The notes: a model not told the origin generated them from the sequence alone. A stretch of DNA of 64,000 bases from Chrysopilus asiliformis (GCA_964034945.1 OZ035962.1:22539530-22603529); one strand, 5' to 3'; positions 11,693 through 24,214 are shown, counted from the stretch's first letter. Made by a program: numbers and translations.

Positions 11693-14600
11693 TTACCCTT
11701 TATTCCAACCACCATAGCCGCCGTTATAACCACCCCCATGACCTCCATAACCGCCTCCGTAACCCCCATAACCGCCTCCGTAACCCCCATAACCGCCCCC
11801 GTAACCTCCATAACCGCCTCCGTAACCTCCATGACCGCCTCCGTAACCACCATGACCTCCACCATAACCTCCGCCGTATCCTCGACCGAATCCGCCGCTT
11901 AATCCGTAACCAACTGCCGCGACTTTAGCTGCTCCTAAGCCGACAACTCTGAAAAGTTCGAAAGAAAAGTTAGAAAAATTTGAAGAATTTCGGACCCGAG
12001 TTCAGATTTTCCATGCTATGAAATGCGCAACGAAATTCAGTCCCCATTTAGACCTGTGATTTTTTTTTTGATTTCTCCACTAATTTTATTCAAAAATTAT
12101 TCTGCGAATTTTATTCATCTATCATAGAATAATTTCACTTAGCGAAAGCTCTCGAAATCTGAGTTTATTCGGCCAGTGAAACGTGAATTAGTGTCGCAGA
12201 ATAAAATTCACGGAATAAAGTGACAGATGTGAATTTTTGTTTGCATTTCAAACTCACGCATGGGGAACCTAGTTTCTGATAAGAAAAAAACATGAGTTGT
12301 GAGAAAACGGACCGAGTAATTAAAAAAAAAAGTCAATTTTTGAGAAAATCGAAAAAAAACACACAACAAAAACCCCAGCTCAAAAACTATTTAACTGATT
12401 GAACTGAAATTTTCCCTTCTGTCTTCTGAAAAGAAAAAACCATAGAAGACAGGAAAATATGTAGATAAATATTATCTTTTTTTCTCCTCAGATCCAGAAT
12501 TTTTTACCTTACGCTTGTATTATATTAGTTTTTTAACTTTTCACAATAAAAACACAGTAGAACAATTTAAGAAAAATCTGTTATTGCCAATCGGTGATGA
12601 ACTTTGCCTAATTCAAAAATTTTGTATATAACGGTTGAAAATTTTAGATGCAACCTTTTTCAATTAGAAAACTTCCTGCAAAACTTGTGGTCCTTGCAAA
12701 AGATAGAAAAAGTCCTTAACTTTTTTAGTCTTTAAAACTTCAACAAAAAATTGTCGACAAATGCACTCGGCACCAGAGAATGAGAGGGGGAGGAGGAAAA
12801 CAACTGAAATAGTCCCGAGTTGTTCTGCACATTGCGAATTCCGGTGTACTACGACATAAGAACTCGATTGGAATACTTATACAGTAGAATCCCGATAATT
12901 CGTACTTCAAGGGACCAGCAAATTCATACGAATTAGCGGGATATACGAATTATCGGGGTACGAATTATCGGGATTCTACTGTACCACAATTGCCCCAAAC
13001 TTCATAAGAATTATAAAGGGAGGCAAAAATCGCTCGGTCAGTCGGAGGAATTTATACTGTTTGTGTTTAACTATTGAATCATTTCTGATTCATGGTTTTA
13101 CTCGACACTGTGAAGTTTGGAGCTCAAGACGCCTAGGCGCGGCTTGCTATGCGGACGGGTTTATAAAACGTGGGCTCATTTTTAAACACGTTCACGATCA
13201 ATATATCACTAATCTGTATTTAAATCAACTACGTTTGTGTTAAAATCCACAATTTCCGTGATCTCTAAAAATATTTATTTAACAATCAGCCGTTAAATCA
13301 CTTAATCACGCTGCATAGTTGATTTAATCACGTTCGTTGTTAATTTCATCATATTTATTATATTTTTGGTTAATCACGGAACGTAATTGCATCAACCAAT
13401 GTTTTTCCTTCCGTGTATGAAAACAGGATTAAAAAATAGAAAAATTCATTTTTAAAGTAGGAAACTAACTTCAAATAAAGTGTGTGCACGAAAAAATTTG
13501 GTCGGAAACAAATGTTCATAACTTTTGCAAATGTAGTAGTAAATTTTTTTTTTCTACACAAAATAACTGCATTCCGTGGCCATTTTGACTGTACTGTTAG
13601 AAAAGAACAACAATGCGTTATTTAAATCAGGGGTTTGAAACAGCGTGACGTCCGTGAAATCATTGTGCACAAATATCAAGAAAATTCTGGCATGTCGCAC
13701 AATGACATAGCAAAATTTTTGAAAATCGGGAAATCAACTGTCACAAGTGTTCTTAAAAAATATAGGGAGACTTTATCCATCGATAGGAAGATAGGAAGTG
13801 GTAGAAAAAAAGTGTTCGAATCAAAAAAAAACAGCGAAATCAGTGGTTGCAGCTTTTAAGCGCAATCCTGGTTTATCTGTGAGAGATGTCGCAAAAAAAG
13901 TTAATATGTCTTCATCTTACGTACAAAAAGTACGTAACGAGCTAACTTGAAGTCCTTTAAAGTAAATGCAGCTCCAAATCGAAACGATAAGCAGGATAAA
14001 ACTGCAAAAACTCGTGCGCGTAAATTATACGATAACGTGATTCGCAATTTCGACTGCACAATAATGGATGATGAAACTTATGTAAAAGCCGATTTCAAAC
14101 AAATTCCGGGGCAACAATTTTATACCGCAAAGAAACGAGGCTTGGTTTCTGAAAAATTTAAAATAAAAAAACTTGATAAATTTCCAAAAAAATATTTAGT
14201 TTGGCAGGCAATATGCACTTGTGGTCTCAAGAGTGGTATTTTCGTAACAACAGGGACGATTAATCAACAAATTTATGTTAAAAAGTGTTTACAAAAGTTT
14301 TTATTGCCTTTGATTAAATTACACAAGGGTTCAGTACTCTTTTGGCCCGATTTAGCCACACCTCACTACGGCGGCCTAGCTATGGATTGGTATAGGAAAA
14401 ATGGTGTGTCTATAGTGACAAAAGAGGTAAATCCATCAAACTGCCCACAACTCAGACCTATTGAGACTTTTTGGGCAATAGTGAAACGGAAACTCTTAAA
14501 AACTAAGGGTACTGTGAAAAATGAACAGGGATTTAAGCGGAAGTGGAAAAAGGCGGCTGATTCTATGCCTGAAGCAGTTGTGCAAAGCTTAATGGCGAAT

Positions 14601-15561
14601 GTCAAATCAAAAGTCCGGAAATTTGCACTTCCAAGAAGCAAATAATTTTTTTTTTAATTTTTATAAAAACTACTCTAAATAAAGTTAGTTTTGTAATATC
14701 AATGATTTTTAATTGCATGGTAATAACTTAGTATTAGTTGTAATTGTTCGACCAAATTTTTTCGTGCACACACTTTATTAAAAAAAACTTGAAAAACATC
14801 TTGAGGAAATCAATAAAAATCGTTGTATTCATTTATATAAAAAATTGCATAAAAGCCATCTTTAATTATTCAGATCGAAATTGTCTACAATCAAAAAAAT
14901 TGACAAATATTGTCTTCACAGAACATTTCAATGGCAGACCATGAAAACTATCGAACCAGAAAGAAAATTTCATTAGCAAGTAAAAAAAAATGCGCCTTGG
15001 AAAAACTTTTTGTTTTTGAATTTCGAATAGCGAAAAAACCTTGAAATCTTTGCCAAAATTTCAAGAATATTGGTCCAAAATTTGGAGCAACAAATTTTCA
15101 TTTAACTAACTTTTAATCGCAACACATTTTTTTTTTGAATTGTCACGTTTTTCCAGATTTTTTACAATTTTTGTAGAAATTTTTTTGTTATTTACAAAAA
15201 TGAATTTTTATAGTTCTCGAGAGTGAATTTTTGAAATTTATAGATTTGGGTGTAAAATTCTAATTTATAAAAAAAATAGTTTTAAAAAAACTGACCCGGC
15301 TTTCAATAATCCCAATTTCGCCAATCCTATTTTGGCAAGTAATAGCGGTGCTCTTTTCGGTCGATTCAAATCTCCTTCGGATGAATCACTGTCGCCACTT
15401 CCGGGTGCCACTGCATCCTCCAAAATTAAGACCGCTGAGGGTTCTTCAATATTCTTCACAGTCTCGCCAACATCCTCATTAGTTGCAGGTAACACTTGCT
15501 CCTCATAAGGTGCAGCTAAAGCCAACGAACACAATACGGCCAACACTATTAGATGCTTCAT
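11693..15561 (-). CDS. Secreted proprotein with RPKR site and Gly/Tyr/His-rich tail
   Basis: Two coding exons: 15296-15561 and 11693-11948, joined across a 3.3-kb intron (donor GTCAGT, acceptor TTTTCAG). Phase matches and the total is 522 nt, 173 aa. Residues 1-17 form a signal peptide. An acidic, Ser/Glu/Asp-rich pro-region follows and ends in RPKR at 67-70, a furin-type site. The predicted mature part starts with a Lys-containing hydrophobic, helix-prone stretch (APLLLAKIGLAKLGLLKAG) and runs into tandem GYGG/GGHGG repeats ending ...GGWNKG. A 5' UTR intron is likely: an acceptor CTGTGCAG ends 2 bases before the ATG, and a GTGAGTT donor lies near 15687. The GTAAGC overlapping the stop could instead be a donor that adds a single Trp from an exon near 11640. 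Acidic pro-part, dibasic site and basic Gly-rich product resemble an antimicrobial or cuticle/silk-like precursor, but no named family is recognised. Confidence 0.82.
12882..12981. mobile_element. 100-bp pogo/Tigger-like MITE
   Basis: Inverted ends CAGTAGAATCCCGATAATTCG and complement, separated by a short centre, are flanked by TA (12880-12881 and 12982-12983). The TA duplication and CAGTAGAA start fit the pogo branch of Tc1/mariner. It sits in the intron of the RPKR/Gly-rich proprotein gene. Confidence 0.85.
13479..14775 (+). mobile_element. Tc1/mariner DD37E (ITmD37E-like) transposon, complete ends
   Basis: Inverted repeats of about 26 bp (AAGTGTGTGCACGAAAAAAT..., starting 13479, complement ending 14775) are flanked by TA at 13477-13478 and 14776-14777. 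The element is 1297 bp and encloses one broken transposase. It lies in the intron of the minus-strand proprotein gene, inserted in the opposite orientation to the host transcript. Confidence 0.93.
13635..14645 (+). pseudogene. DD37E Tc1/mariner transposase, frameshifted
   Basis: 13635-13859 encodes the N-terminal helix-turn-helix DNA-binding part. 13947-14645 encodes the catalytic RNase H-like domain with the motifs MDDETYV (first Asp), FWPDLATPHY (second Asp) and RPIETFW (Glu). There are 37 residues between the second Asp and the Glu, hence DD37E. The segment between, about 13831-13945, continues the protein in another frame, including a second helix-turn-helix-like stretch. One frameshift therefore lies in the A run near 13822-13831 and a compensating one near 13940. 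All catalytic residues are retained, but no full-length protein can be made, so the copy is non-autonomous. Confidence 0.9.
14776..15295. other. Intron sequence of the minus-strand proprotein gene
   Basis: AT-rich sequence between the DD37E insertion and the first coding exon. No feature other than the intron donor at 15294-15295 is visible. Confidence 0.6.
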
Positions 15562-18340
15562 TACTGCACAGATAAAAGGAAAACCAAAAAAAAAACAATC
15601 GATCAGTTAAGAAACAGCACACAAAAACGCGAATGGTAACAATTCAAACAAATGAACTTAATTACCGCAGCTAATTACGGAACTCACTTGTAAATGATGT
15701 AAGCAAAGTTGATAAATTACTAAAACTGTGATTAATAATCAGCGAATCAAGTCTTAAGATCCTGGTATTCCTAGTGGAGGATATTTTGGTTGGGTCTGCG
15801 TTCGGACACGTTCTCCTTTTTCCGTTTATCGCGGAACTGATGCTACCAAATTGGTCGTCTTAATATTTATGCATTAACCAACAGATCGATCTGATTCCCC
15901 ACCTTCCCAATTTTGTCACGTAAATGTTGAAAGGCAACGCAAACCACCCGACACACCAATAACATTTCGGATTCATCGGCAATACGGATTCAACACTGCT
16001 CTGATACGTGCTCGACTTCAACTATGTACATTGCGATCGTCACGACGGACGCCGCGCGTCATACGCAAATAGCATCTTCTTCATGTGAATCTCATTACAC
16101 CTGAGTACAGGTAAAATTCAATGATGTCCATTAGGCATACCCCACCTTCTCTCAGACCAAACAAACCAAGGTCTAGGCGTATGCGTAGATTTCAAAGACT
16201 TCGAGATACCCCCATCTTAAACATTCCGAGCACCTCCGATCTTAATGGTTTGAATCGTCCGTGCGGCATTCGCGACAGTCAACCACTTTAGATACTCCAA
16301 GATCGTGGAAATTATGCGTATTATGAACCGGTGGGAAAACCTGTCTCATCTCATGGTATAGGAATTTTTAAAGGTCTCCTTCGATGACCGCGCGAACCCG
16401 CAATTGGATCTCCTCATCGGTGCGTCCGCTAATAATTCATCACCCTCAGCCCGTGGAAGAGGCGACTCTGTGACTTCTGACCCCAAATTAATTCACCGGC
16501 CAAGCCCCACAAAAACAGTCGATTATGCAAGGTTAAGGTTATAAACTCTCATAATCCAAGATGCCGCCAGAAACCGCACCATAATTGTTGGCCACTGGAG
16601 ACGGGTTCCAAAAGAAAGCGAAACATCTCAACTGCTTTATAGTGTTGTTTACCAATTTCCATTGATCACTTAGCAACAGGTGAATTCCACCTGTATTCCA
16701 CCTGGGGCTAAGATATTTGTGTTTGTTTTCCCATTTTTGGAAACTTTCGGGGAGCTGATTTCAGTTCAATACCTGCTAAAATGGATGCTTGCCAAATCTA
16801 ATTACCAAAACGGGTAGATTTGATTTCAAAAGAATCCACATCAATTTCACGATTTATGGTCATTTTAGATGCCAAACTGTCTGATCCGGTTATCCATATA
16901 TTCTTTACCTGCAAAATTCAGATATACCCCGCTCTGGAAGCTGCGCGCCATACTTTTCGAATCTTGACTATACATTTTCCTCATTATTAAACGTTTTGTA
17001 TATTATTTAGGAATTAAAAATTACTGCAAGTGGTCTTGATGCGCCCGAAAGGACAACAACTTTACTCTCGTATTCTGTGTAATTGAGGTTAACCGCAAAA
17101 TATGATAGTAATTTTTATGCAGTTATCCAACTTGATCCACTTCCGGAGACAATCGTTGGTGAACTTGAAAGATTTTTTGTTGCGGATGTTTTTTTTGATA
17201 TATGCCTGAAATTTAATTAACACAAATAAAATTGTGAAAAACCAGAATAATTTTAAACGCATTTATTTACTTTTACGGTGGGCAATTCAAAAAATGTGTT
17301 GAAATTATTAATTTTATTATTTTATACAAGTTACTATGACAGTATTGTATTAATAAAATTTTCAATCTTTAAGCTTTTGCTCCTAAACCGATAGTTTTTT
17401 TTAAATTTTATTCCCCGCAAAGAAAAATTTGGTATTTAATATCGAACCCACCCCATCTATGTAAACCCCTCTCCCACTATTTCTCCCAATTCTGACAGGA
17501 TTTTGATCCGGATTTCATATTAAGATAATATCATGCGTAATGGAAATTTTTGGTCACTAAAATCTGCCTAGAATCTACGGTAGGCGCTGCCTAATGCTAT
17601 CTTTTGGGAGTGTACAAATTTGGACCGAATTTTTGCAAAATAAACCCTTATTCAGATTTACGACGATTGATCAATGAATTTTTTTCTTGAAATCGATGAG
17701 AAGGTTTTGTAAAATATGAGTGGGCAATTTTCTATGGTTTTTGGTCAGTTCAAAATCATTTTCAACGAAACCTGTGTCTAAAAATTACTAAGAATACGCG
17801 CCTATATATTTCTAAATAAAAATGTCACTTGATGATCAAAATCGATGGTTTTTTTTCTTGGTTTCTTTTATTGACTAAGAAATCAAAAAAAAAACCCCGG
17901 TAAAAATATTTGTACCCGATCCATGACAATGATTCCTTCTGAAAATCCAACGAAAAAAGTATTTGACATCGATTTGTCATCATATATCATAATCATTAAA
18001 ATATTTTAACACTTTTCATTGTTTGCTTTGAATATCAATTTGTTACTCCATTCGCCATTTTCCATGAATTGGACTTTTTCAGTCAATTACCGGTAATAAG
18101 AATTGGATCTTGATGTATTACTTGAAATCTAAGAATAGAAGTGAATAATGTCACACCTATTTTTTAATTTCGATAATTTTGTGATAATCTTAGCTTCTTT
18201 GATCATAAAATTTATGGTTTTTATTTAGCGCAAATGTGTTTTTATCAATCATTTTGGATATTTTAATTGTTTGTGTGATTTATGGGCATGATATTTTCAT
18301 ATGGTTTTTGATAAAAATTGTGTACATAGTTTAAAAAACA
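15562..18340. other. Intergenic region, GC-richer between 15.8 and 16.7 kb
   Basis: The part next to 15.7 kb should hold the promoter and 5' UTR exon of the minus-strand proprotein gene (possible donor at about 15687), though no TATA box is seen. 15780-16640 is less AT-rich than average but has no long open frame. The remainder is AT-rich with nothing recognised. Confidence 0.45.
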
Positions 18341-18344
18341 TAAG

Positions 18345-20107
18345 AAAAGCTACAATTGCCAGGAGCCAATCGTCAAATACATTATATGATGACAGACAAA
18401 ATGTTTATTTTAAACATAACAAAAGCTATAATTGCCAATCTGGCAATTATTGAAAATCCGTATGGGGATTTAAGTGAATGGCGAACAGTTGTTTCAAAAT
18501 TCCACTTTGAAGTCAAACTTTTCAATAAGATTTTTGATAATATGCACCGTTTTTGATATATTCGCAAAAAACGTTTTCTTTCGTCCCCATTTTTGCCCAT
18601 TATCGAACTTAGCCTTGCATTTTACGAAAATCGAATCTGCGTAAAATTTCAAGTCTGTAGCTCAATTCGTGCGCCCGCGATCCGCGCGACAGACAGACGG
18701 ACGGACGCAAAAATTAATTATTTTTATACCCGTATGGTTATCATTCTAAACACACTGATGTAACTCATTTTTGTGTGTGATGACGGGATCTTGGCGTTAC
18801 AAACGATAAGGCAAATTTAATATACCCTTTGGTTTCACCATACGGGTATAAAAAATCCCTTCGTATAGGAGGGAGGGAAATGAGTGGTCCGATTGGATTT
18901 CGATGTATGGATGAGTTATGTAAAATCTTATTCTAAATACATTTTATCTTCATAAATTTTTCAATATAACTCACTGTTTTCGAGAAAATTGCGAAAAACT
19001 GTTTCGTTTGTATGGGGGATAGGGAAGGAATGGACCAATTTTGCCCGTTCAAGAACTTAGTCTAGCCACTTCCGAAAATCGTAACTATACAAAATTTCAA
19101 ATCTCTAGCTCAATCGTTTCGAAAGTAAAGGTGTTCACGGACGGACAGACGGACGAACATGCGGAAATCAAAATCTATTATCATCCATAACACCCTGCAG
19201 ATCATTTTTGTGTCCGATGATTGGTTCTATATGATTCTCATATAGAGTATAAAAAGGTGTTATAAGTTAGGAAAACATATTTCAACAATATGTTATAAAC
19301 ATAACAAAAGCTATAATTGCCAATCTAGCAATCATTGGAGACCCGTATGGTGATATTCGTATCACAATTCGAGCAGTTGTACCAAAATTCTACTTTGAAG
19401 TCAAACTTTCCAATAAGATTTTTTAAAATTTATTCCAATCGGATTTTGATGTATGGGAGTTTTATGTAAAATCATATCCTAAATAACTTTTGTTTTTGGA
19501 CTTTTTTGATGAGACGCACTGTTTTTGCGATATTTACAAAAAACGTTTTCGTTCGTATGGGGGGTACCCCCCTAATGGTCCATTTTTGCCCATTAACGAA
19601 CTTAGCCTCGCATTTTACAAAAAACGGATCTGTGCAAAATTTCAAGTCTCTAGCTCAATCCGGTCGCCTGCAATCCGCGCCACAGACAGACAGACGGACA
19701 GACGGACAGACAGACGGACAGACAGACGGACAGACAGACGGACAGACAGACGGACAGAAAGACGGACAGACAGACGGACAGACAGACGGACAGACAGACG
19801 GACAGACAGACGGACAGACAGACGGACAGACAGACGGACAGACAGACGGACAGACAGACGGACAGACAGACGGACAGACAGACGGACAGACAGACGGACA
19901 GACAGACGGACAGACAGACGGACAGACAGACGGACAGACAGACGGACAGACAGGCAGATGAATAGACATGCCGACGAACATGCGGAAATCAAAATCTTTT
20001 GTCAACCCTAACACCCTGGTGTTTTTCTGTCCAATGATTGGTTCGACGCGTTACAGACGATATAGTAAATCTAATATACTCCTATATGATATATCATATA
20101 GAGTATA
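18345..20107 (+). repeat. Dispersed repeat family, several tandem or nested copies
   Basis: Related modules recur: 'cataacaaaagctataattgcc' near 18415 and 19300, then a segment ending in GACAGACGGAC-type repeats (18690, 19140, 19680), then 'tatacccgtatgg' and 'atagagtata' tails. The same modules reappear in reverse at 51855-52905 and as a fragment at 4410-4570. The 18721-18852 part has inverted ends (tttttatacccgtatggt / accatacgggtataaaaa). It looks like a non-autonomous transposable element family of unknown superfamily. Conserved short frames in it reflect DNA similarity between copies. Confidence 0.65.
19683..19952 (+). repeat. 12-bp satellite (cagacagacgga)n
   Basis: About 22 units of a 12-bp repeat built from GACA and GACG tetramers, with one unit carrying a single-base variant (cagaaagacgga). 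The array is open in several frames on both strands ([16 protein letters not shown] repeats), so long apparent frames here are artefacts. It extends the GACAGACGGAC tail found in single or double copy at the end of the related repeats. Confidence 0.95.
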
Positions 20108-20493
20108 ATGCTACATTTACACGAATGACAAATTTGTCATTTTTTTCTTGTCATTATGTTAATTCCCGTGTAAATGGCATAATTTTTGTAATTTTTTCTG
20201 TCAGAAAATGTCAATCTCTCATAAAGGAATGAACTTGTCCATTCTTTTATGCCAAATTGTCATTCGTACAAACGCAATATTAGTTATGACAAAAGTTGAA
20301 TACTAAAGTTGTCATAACTAATATTGCGTTTGTACGAATGACAATCTGGCATAAAAGAATGGACAAGTTCATTCTTTTATGAGAGATTGACATTTTCTGA
20401 CAGAAAAAATTACAAAAATTATGCCATTTACACGGGAATTAACATAATGACAAGAAAAAAATGACAAATTTGTCATTCGTGTAAATGTAGCAT
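20108..20493. mobile_element. Foldback MITE, near-perfect 386-bp palindrome
   Basis: Left arm 20108-20292 and right arm 20309-20493 are reverse complements with only two mismatches in 185 bp, around a 16-base loop. No internal coding capacity. The arms contain smaller palindromes such as gacaaatttgtc. A transcript through it would form a long hairpin. It abuts the end of the preceding repeat (atagagtata). The near-identity of the arms suggests recent origin or gene conversion. Confidence 0.93.
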
Positions 20494-20515
20494 AAGTATC
20501 GGTCAAAAATTAGGG

Positions 20516-20828
20516 ATATATCGTCAGTGATAGTGCAATACCGCGTATGAGCAGTTTGTAAATACCGCGTATCTACAAAAGTAGCAATTTTGAGATTTCG
20601 GGCCTAAATGTTCGAAGTGATGAATTGCTTACTTTAGGAGTCATGCCATCCGAGGTTATGTATGTATAAAGGGAGTCATAATGAGGTCCCAAAAAATCTT
20701 AGACGAGAAAATCTCTTTAAAGGGTTAGAAATATCAATTTTTCTTCCCCCTGTAAAATATTCAAAATGTAGATACGCGGTATTTACAAACTGCTCATACG
20801 CGGTATTGCACTATCACCGACGATATAT
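20516..20828. mobile_element. 313-bp MITE with 62-bp inverted ends
   Basis: Left end 20516-20577 (atatatcgtcagtgatagtg...) and right end 20767-20828 are inverted copies with one mismatch seen. The interior has no coding potential. A TA or TATA-like target is possible, but the exact duplication cannot be decided. Confidence 0.85.
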
Positions 20829-22000
20829 AATCTGAAGTTTTTCAGGCATGTTTTTAAATTGACCCGTCATTTGATTTAACTGTTTTCCTTTATAGTCAAA
20901 AATCAAATGTTTTTTGTTTGAATTAAAAGAAAATGTGGTAAAAATAAATACCGAACCATTCATTTTAAATGCATGTTATTGCATCGTTGCTTTCTCTGAC
21001 AGAAAAAATCATTTGGTTTGAATACTTTTCATTACAATCTAATACAAAAACCCTTAACGTTTTAGCGAAATTTTTTATTTGATTCAACTGACGTTTCGTT
21101 GAATCTAATGGCAATTTTTCCTTAGAATACATACATCGAATATTTAACCTCCTTCTTTTTCTAAGACGGCCAAATGATATGACACGATATAAAAGCAAAA
21201 AATCAATCCGAAAATAATATTTATCTCGCTTTTATTTCTGATACCCAACATAAAAGTATTTTATATTAAAAAAATCACTAATTTGACTATTTTCTGACAT
21301 GATTTTTATCACATAGGGTATAGAAATTCTTAATTAAATTTACGAACAATCAAACTAGCTATTATCACGAATTATCGTCTACAAAAGTCATAGAATTATT
21401 TACGAGTCTTTATAATCGTATTGATCATTAATCCGATTATTTCGTCATCATCCCCAAATTGTATAGATAAGCATAAAACATTTCTTTGTTGTCGTTATTC
21501 ACTAGCAAAAGTATAGGAAATAAACGAATTCACCCAGTAAAATAGAAACATAATTCAGTTCCCATCGAATTTCGTGAATTTCTCCAAAATTTTCAATTAG
21601 CACCCGACATCAGAGCCATCATGAAATTTTATTGTACAGAAATTATGTTTTAACACTTCATCCGTGAAAATTTGAAAATTTGTAAATTCGGCAAATAAAA
21701 CCAATGTTCGAAAAAAAACGCGCTGAGAAAACATAAATAAGAGACCACATTGAAGTCGCATATTCGACGTTAAAAAATCACCTTTAAGCGAGATTTGTTT
21801 TTCTTTTTTATATTCTCACATATGTATAAACTTACATAATTTTGGAAAAGACCCGTGCGAAGGTTATTTGTGACCGTTGGCCTGAAAGATCTTACCATCG
21901 TCGCATTCATTAGCATCCATTATTAACAATAAGAAGAGTTAATGTGTATTGAAATTCACCAACACATTGGCATTTATGCTTTTTGCACTACGGTAAACTT
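20829..22000. other. Non-coding AT-rich sequence
   Basis: Nothing recognisable; no splice-flanked coding exon or repeat end found. Confidence 0.5.
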
Positions 22001-22009
22001 GGGGTTGGG

Positions 22010-22350
22010 TGGTATAAAAACCTGAAGTTCCTGTGATATTCAAGTAAAACAAACAGCAAGAAACCGAAAAATCTGTACATGAAGGCTGTAAGAATTTTCT
22101 GCTTCTTTTAAACAGCTTGATATTAAATATACACATTCGGATGGACAAAACGAGTCTTTTGAATTAGCCTCGAAATCGAAATGTTTACTTTCTGTTTAGG
22201 CAAACTGGATTTCTGCAAGAATTTCGATGACTCTAGCAGATTTTCGATGGAGAATCCGCGAAATTCAGCACAATTTAAAAATGAGTTAATTAAAACGACG
22301 AGGATTTCTAGCACTTTAAGAAGAAGCTTATAACTTCAACTCCTAAAAAA
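22010..22350 (+). other. Candidate small transcription unit of unknown product
   Basis: A TATAAAAA box near 22011 lies about 65 bases before an ATG at 22081 (MKAVRIFCFF, then stop). A downstream segment, starting after a possible acceptor TTTCTGTTTAG near 22199 and running to a TAA near 22332, is open for about 44 codons. AATAAA-like signals follow near 22350. The pieces resemble the promoter-exon-exon layout of the small secreted genes in this window, but no canonical intron joins the ATG to the downstream frame. It may be a decayed peptide gene or coincidence. Confidence 0.25.
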
Positions 22351-24214
22351 TAAAAATAAAAACTATTCCGTTGTAAATAACATTATTGGAAAATTGCAAA
22401 CATTATTGGAGATGAAAAGTTCCGGTTACGGCAAGAAAAATACAGGAAAAATTGAATCAAAATTTCAGCTCTATCGGTCGACTGGTTTTTAAGTTAGAGA
22501 TTTTGAAATCGAGTTATGGCTTATTGTGGCTCAGATTTTCCATTTTATTTGTTTTTTTTTTTCGTCGGTTAAGAATTTTCCGCAACTTAAATTTCCAGCG
22601 CTTTTCGATATTTAAAGATTTTTGCTATTTGGGGAGAAAAAGTGAAACAAAATAGAAACAATTAGCCAAAAAATGAAAGCTGATCTTACCTACTTTTAAC
22701 AACTTTAATGTAATTTTCACTTTTTTCGGAAAACCTCCCCGTCATCACGATTTTTTGTATATTTTTATTTTGTGTTGGATCTAATACCGTCGTTACACTA
22801 CCGCAGATTTCCTCCGCTTCCCACGCCCTCAAATGGATTACGTTTTTTGTGTCAATCAGCTCCTATCTTGGAAAAGATACGATGCAAATTTTACCGTGAC
22901 TCTGCACTTTTTTTGAATTGAATTTTGAATTGAAAAATGTCTAAAAAAAATTCTTTGATATTTCAGCGCTGAAATTTTTTATAGAATATCTCTCTGGATT
23001 TTTTTCGTCACTAAATCGAGGTTTGATTGGTCAAATAATATGATAAAAAAACTTCTTCGGATAAAAAATCGTAATTATAGAGGCCCGTTAGATGTTTTTA
23101 CTTGCAAAACAACTGGCCAAGGGCAACTCCTGCGACTTTTTCACGTGGGGACAATCAAAAGAAAAAACCGTTTTTTTTTCAATTTTTAATTTTTTCTATA
23201 GACGATTTCTTAATTATTTTTCAACTCAGTTTAACTTTTTTTAAATATAAGTTTTGTGTTTTAAAAATTTTCTTAATTGCATTATTATACACACTGGAAA
23301 TGCTTAACATCGTTTAAAGAATTTCAATTATTCACTCGAAATATGGAAATAAGGTCAAGACAACCAGGCAGGAAGAAAAGTTTAAAATTCGAGACTTTGC
23401 TCAGACATTTTAATTTTCCGCATGCAGTTGAAATCACAAAAACCAAAGTCCATAAATCCGTATATTTTATTCCTCAAGAATTTCATTTCTCAAGATGCCT
23501 TTGAGAAGGAAACAACCATAATTCCGTATATTAACACGACTTTACCAACAACAATGTGGTTGGCTTTAGTTAATATGACTTGACTTGTTTTGAATACGAA
23601 AATAAATTCAAAATGTGTAAAAACCTGAGAAGTGCTTCAAAGAGGTCAAGGCTAAGGAATGATTTTTTTTGTGAAAATACAGGCTATATAATAAATGAAT
23701 TGAAATACATACCATGCATATGTGGAAGCCACACATAATCAACACACACACAGATAAGTATATATAGGATAGCCCTTTTCTAGCCAATTCTGGTTTTCTC
23801 TGGTTAGAATCTATGGCATATGTGGAATTAATTTATATGCAAATTGGAAAACTACCACGAAACTTTTTTGTTCCTTATTCACCTCCATGTAATTGCAAAT
23901 TTAAAACTATAGCTTCGTCATGTGTCAAACTTATTTATTCGCATGAAGGGATTTTCTGGACAAATATTTTGTAAAAATAATATATACAATATGTAATATT
24001 CAAAGAAAAATTATTTATTACATATGAGGCTAGTTTAAAAAGTTTCAAGCAATTTTAATTTTTTCCTTTCTTTGTTTTTTCCTTCTTTTCTTTGCATTCT
24101 TCCTAGACATTAAAAACAATTTAATCAATCGGTCAAGAGGTTTTCGAGCTAAAGCTTTGGAAAGCGAGATTAGAATCGTTTTTTGCCAAAAGGTTTTTTT
24201 AAATTTGGATTGAA
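22351..24214. other. Non-coding AT-rich sequence
   Basis: No gene, RNA or repeat boundary could be supported. Confidence 0.5.

Noticed and set aside
19490..20014. Long repeat-coded frames on both strands ([16 protein letters not shown])
   Set aside because: Product of the 12-bp satellite and the dispersed repeat around it, not genes.
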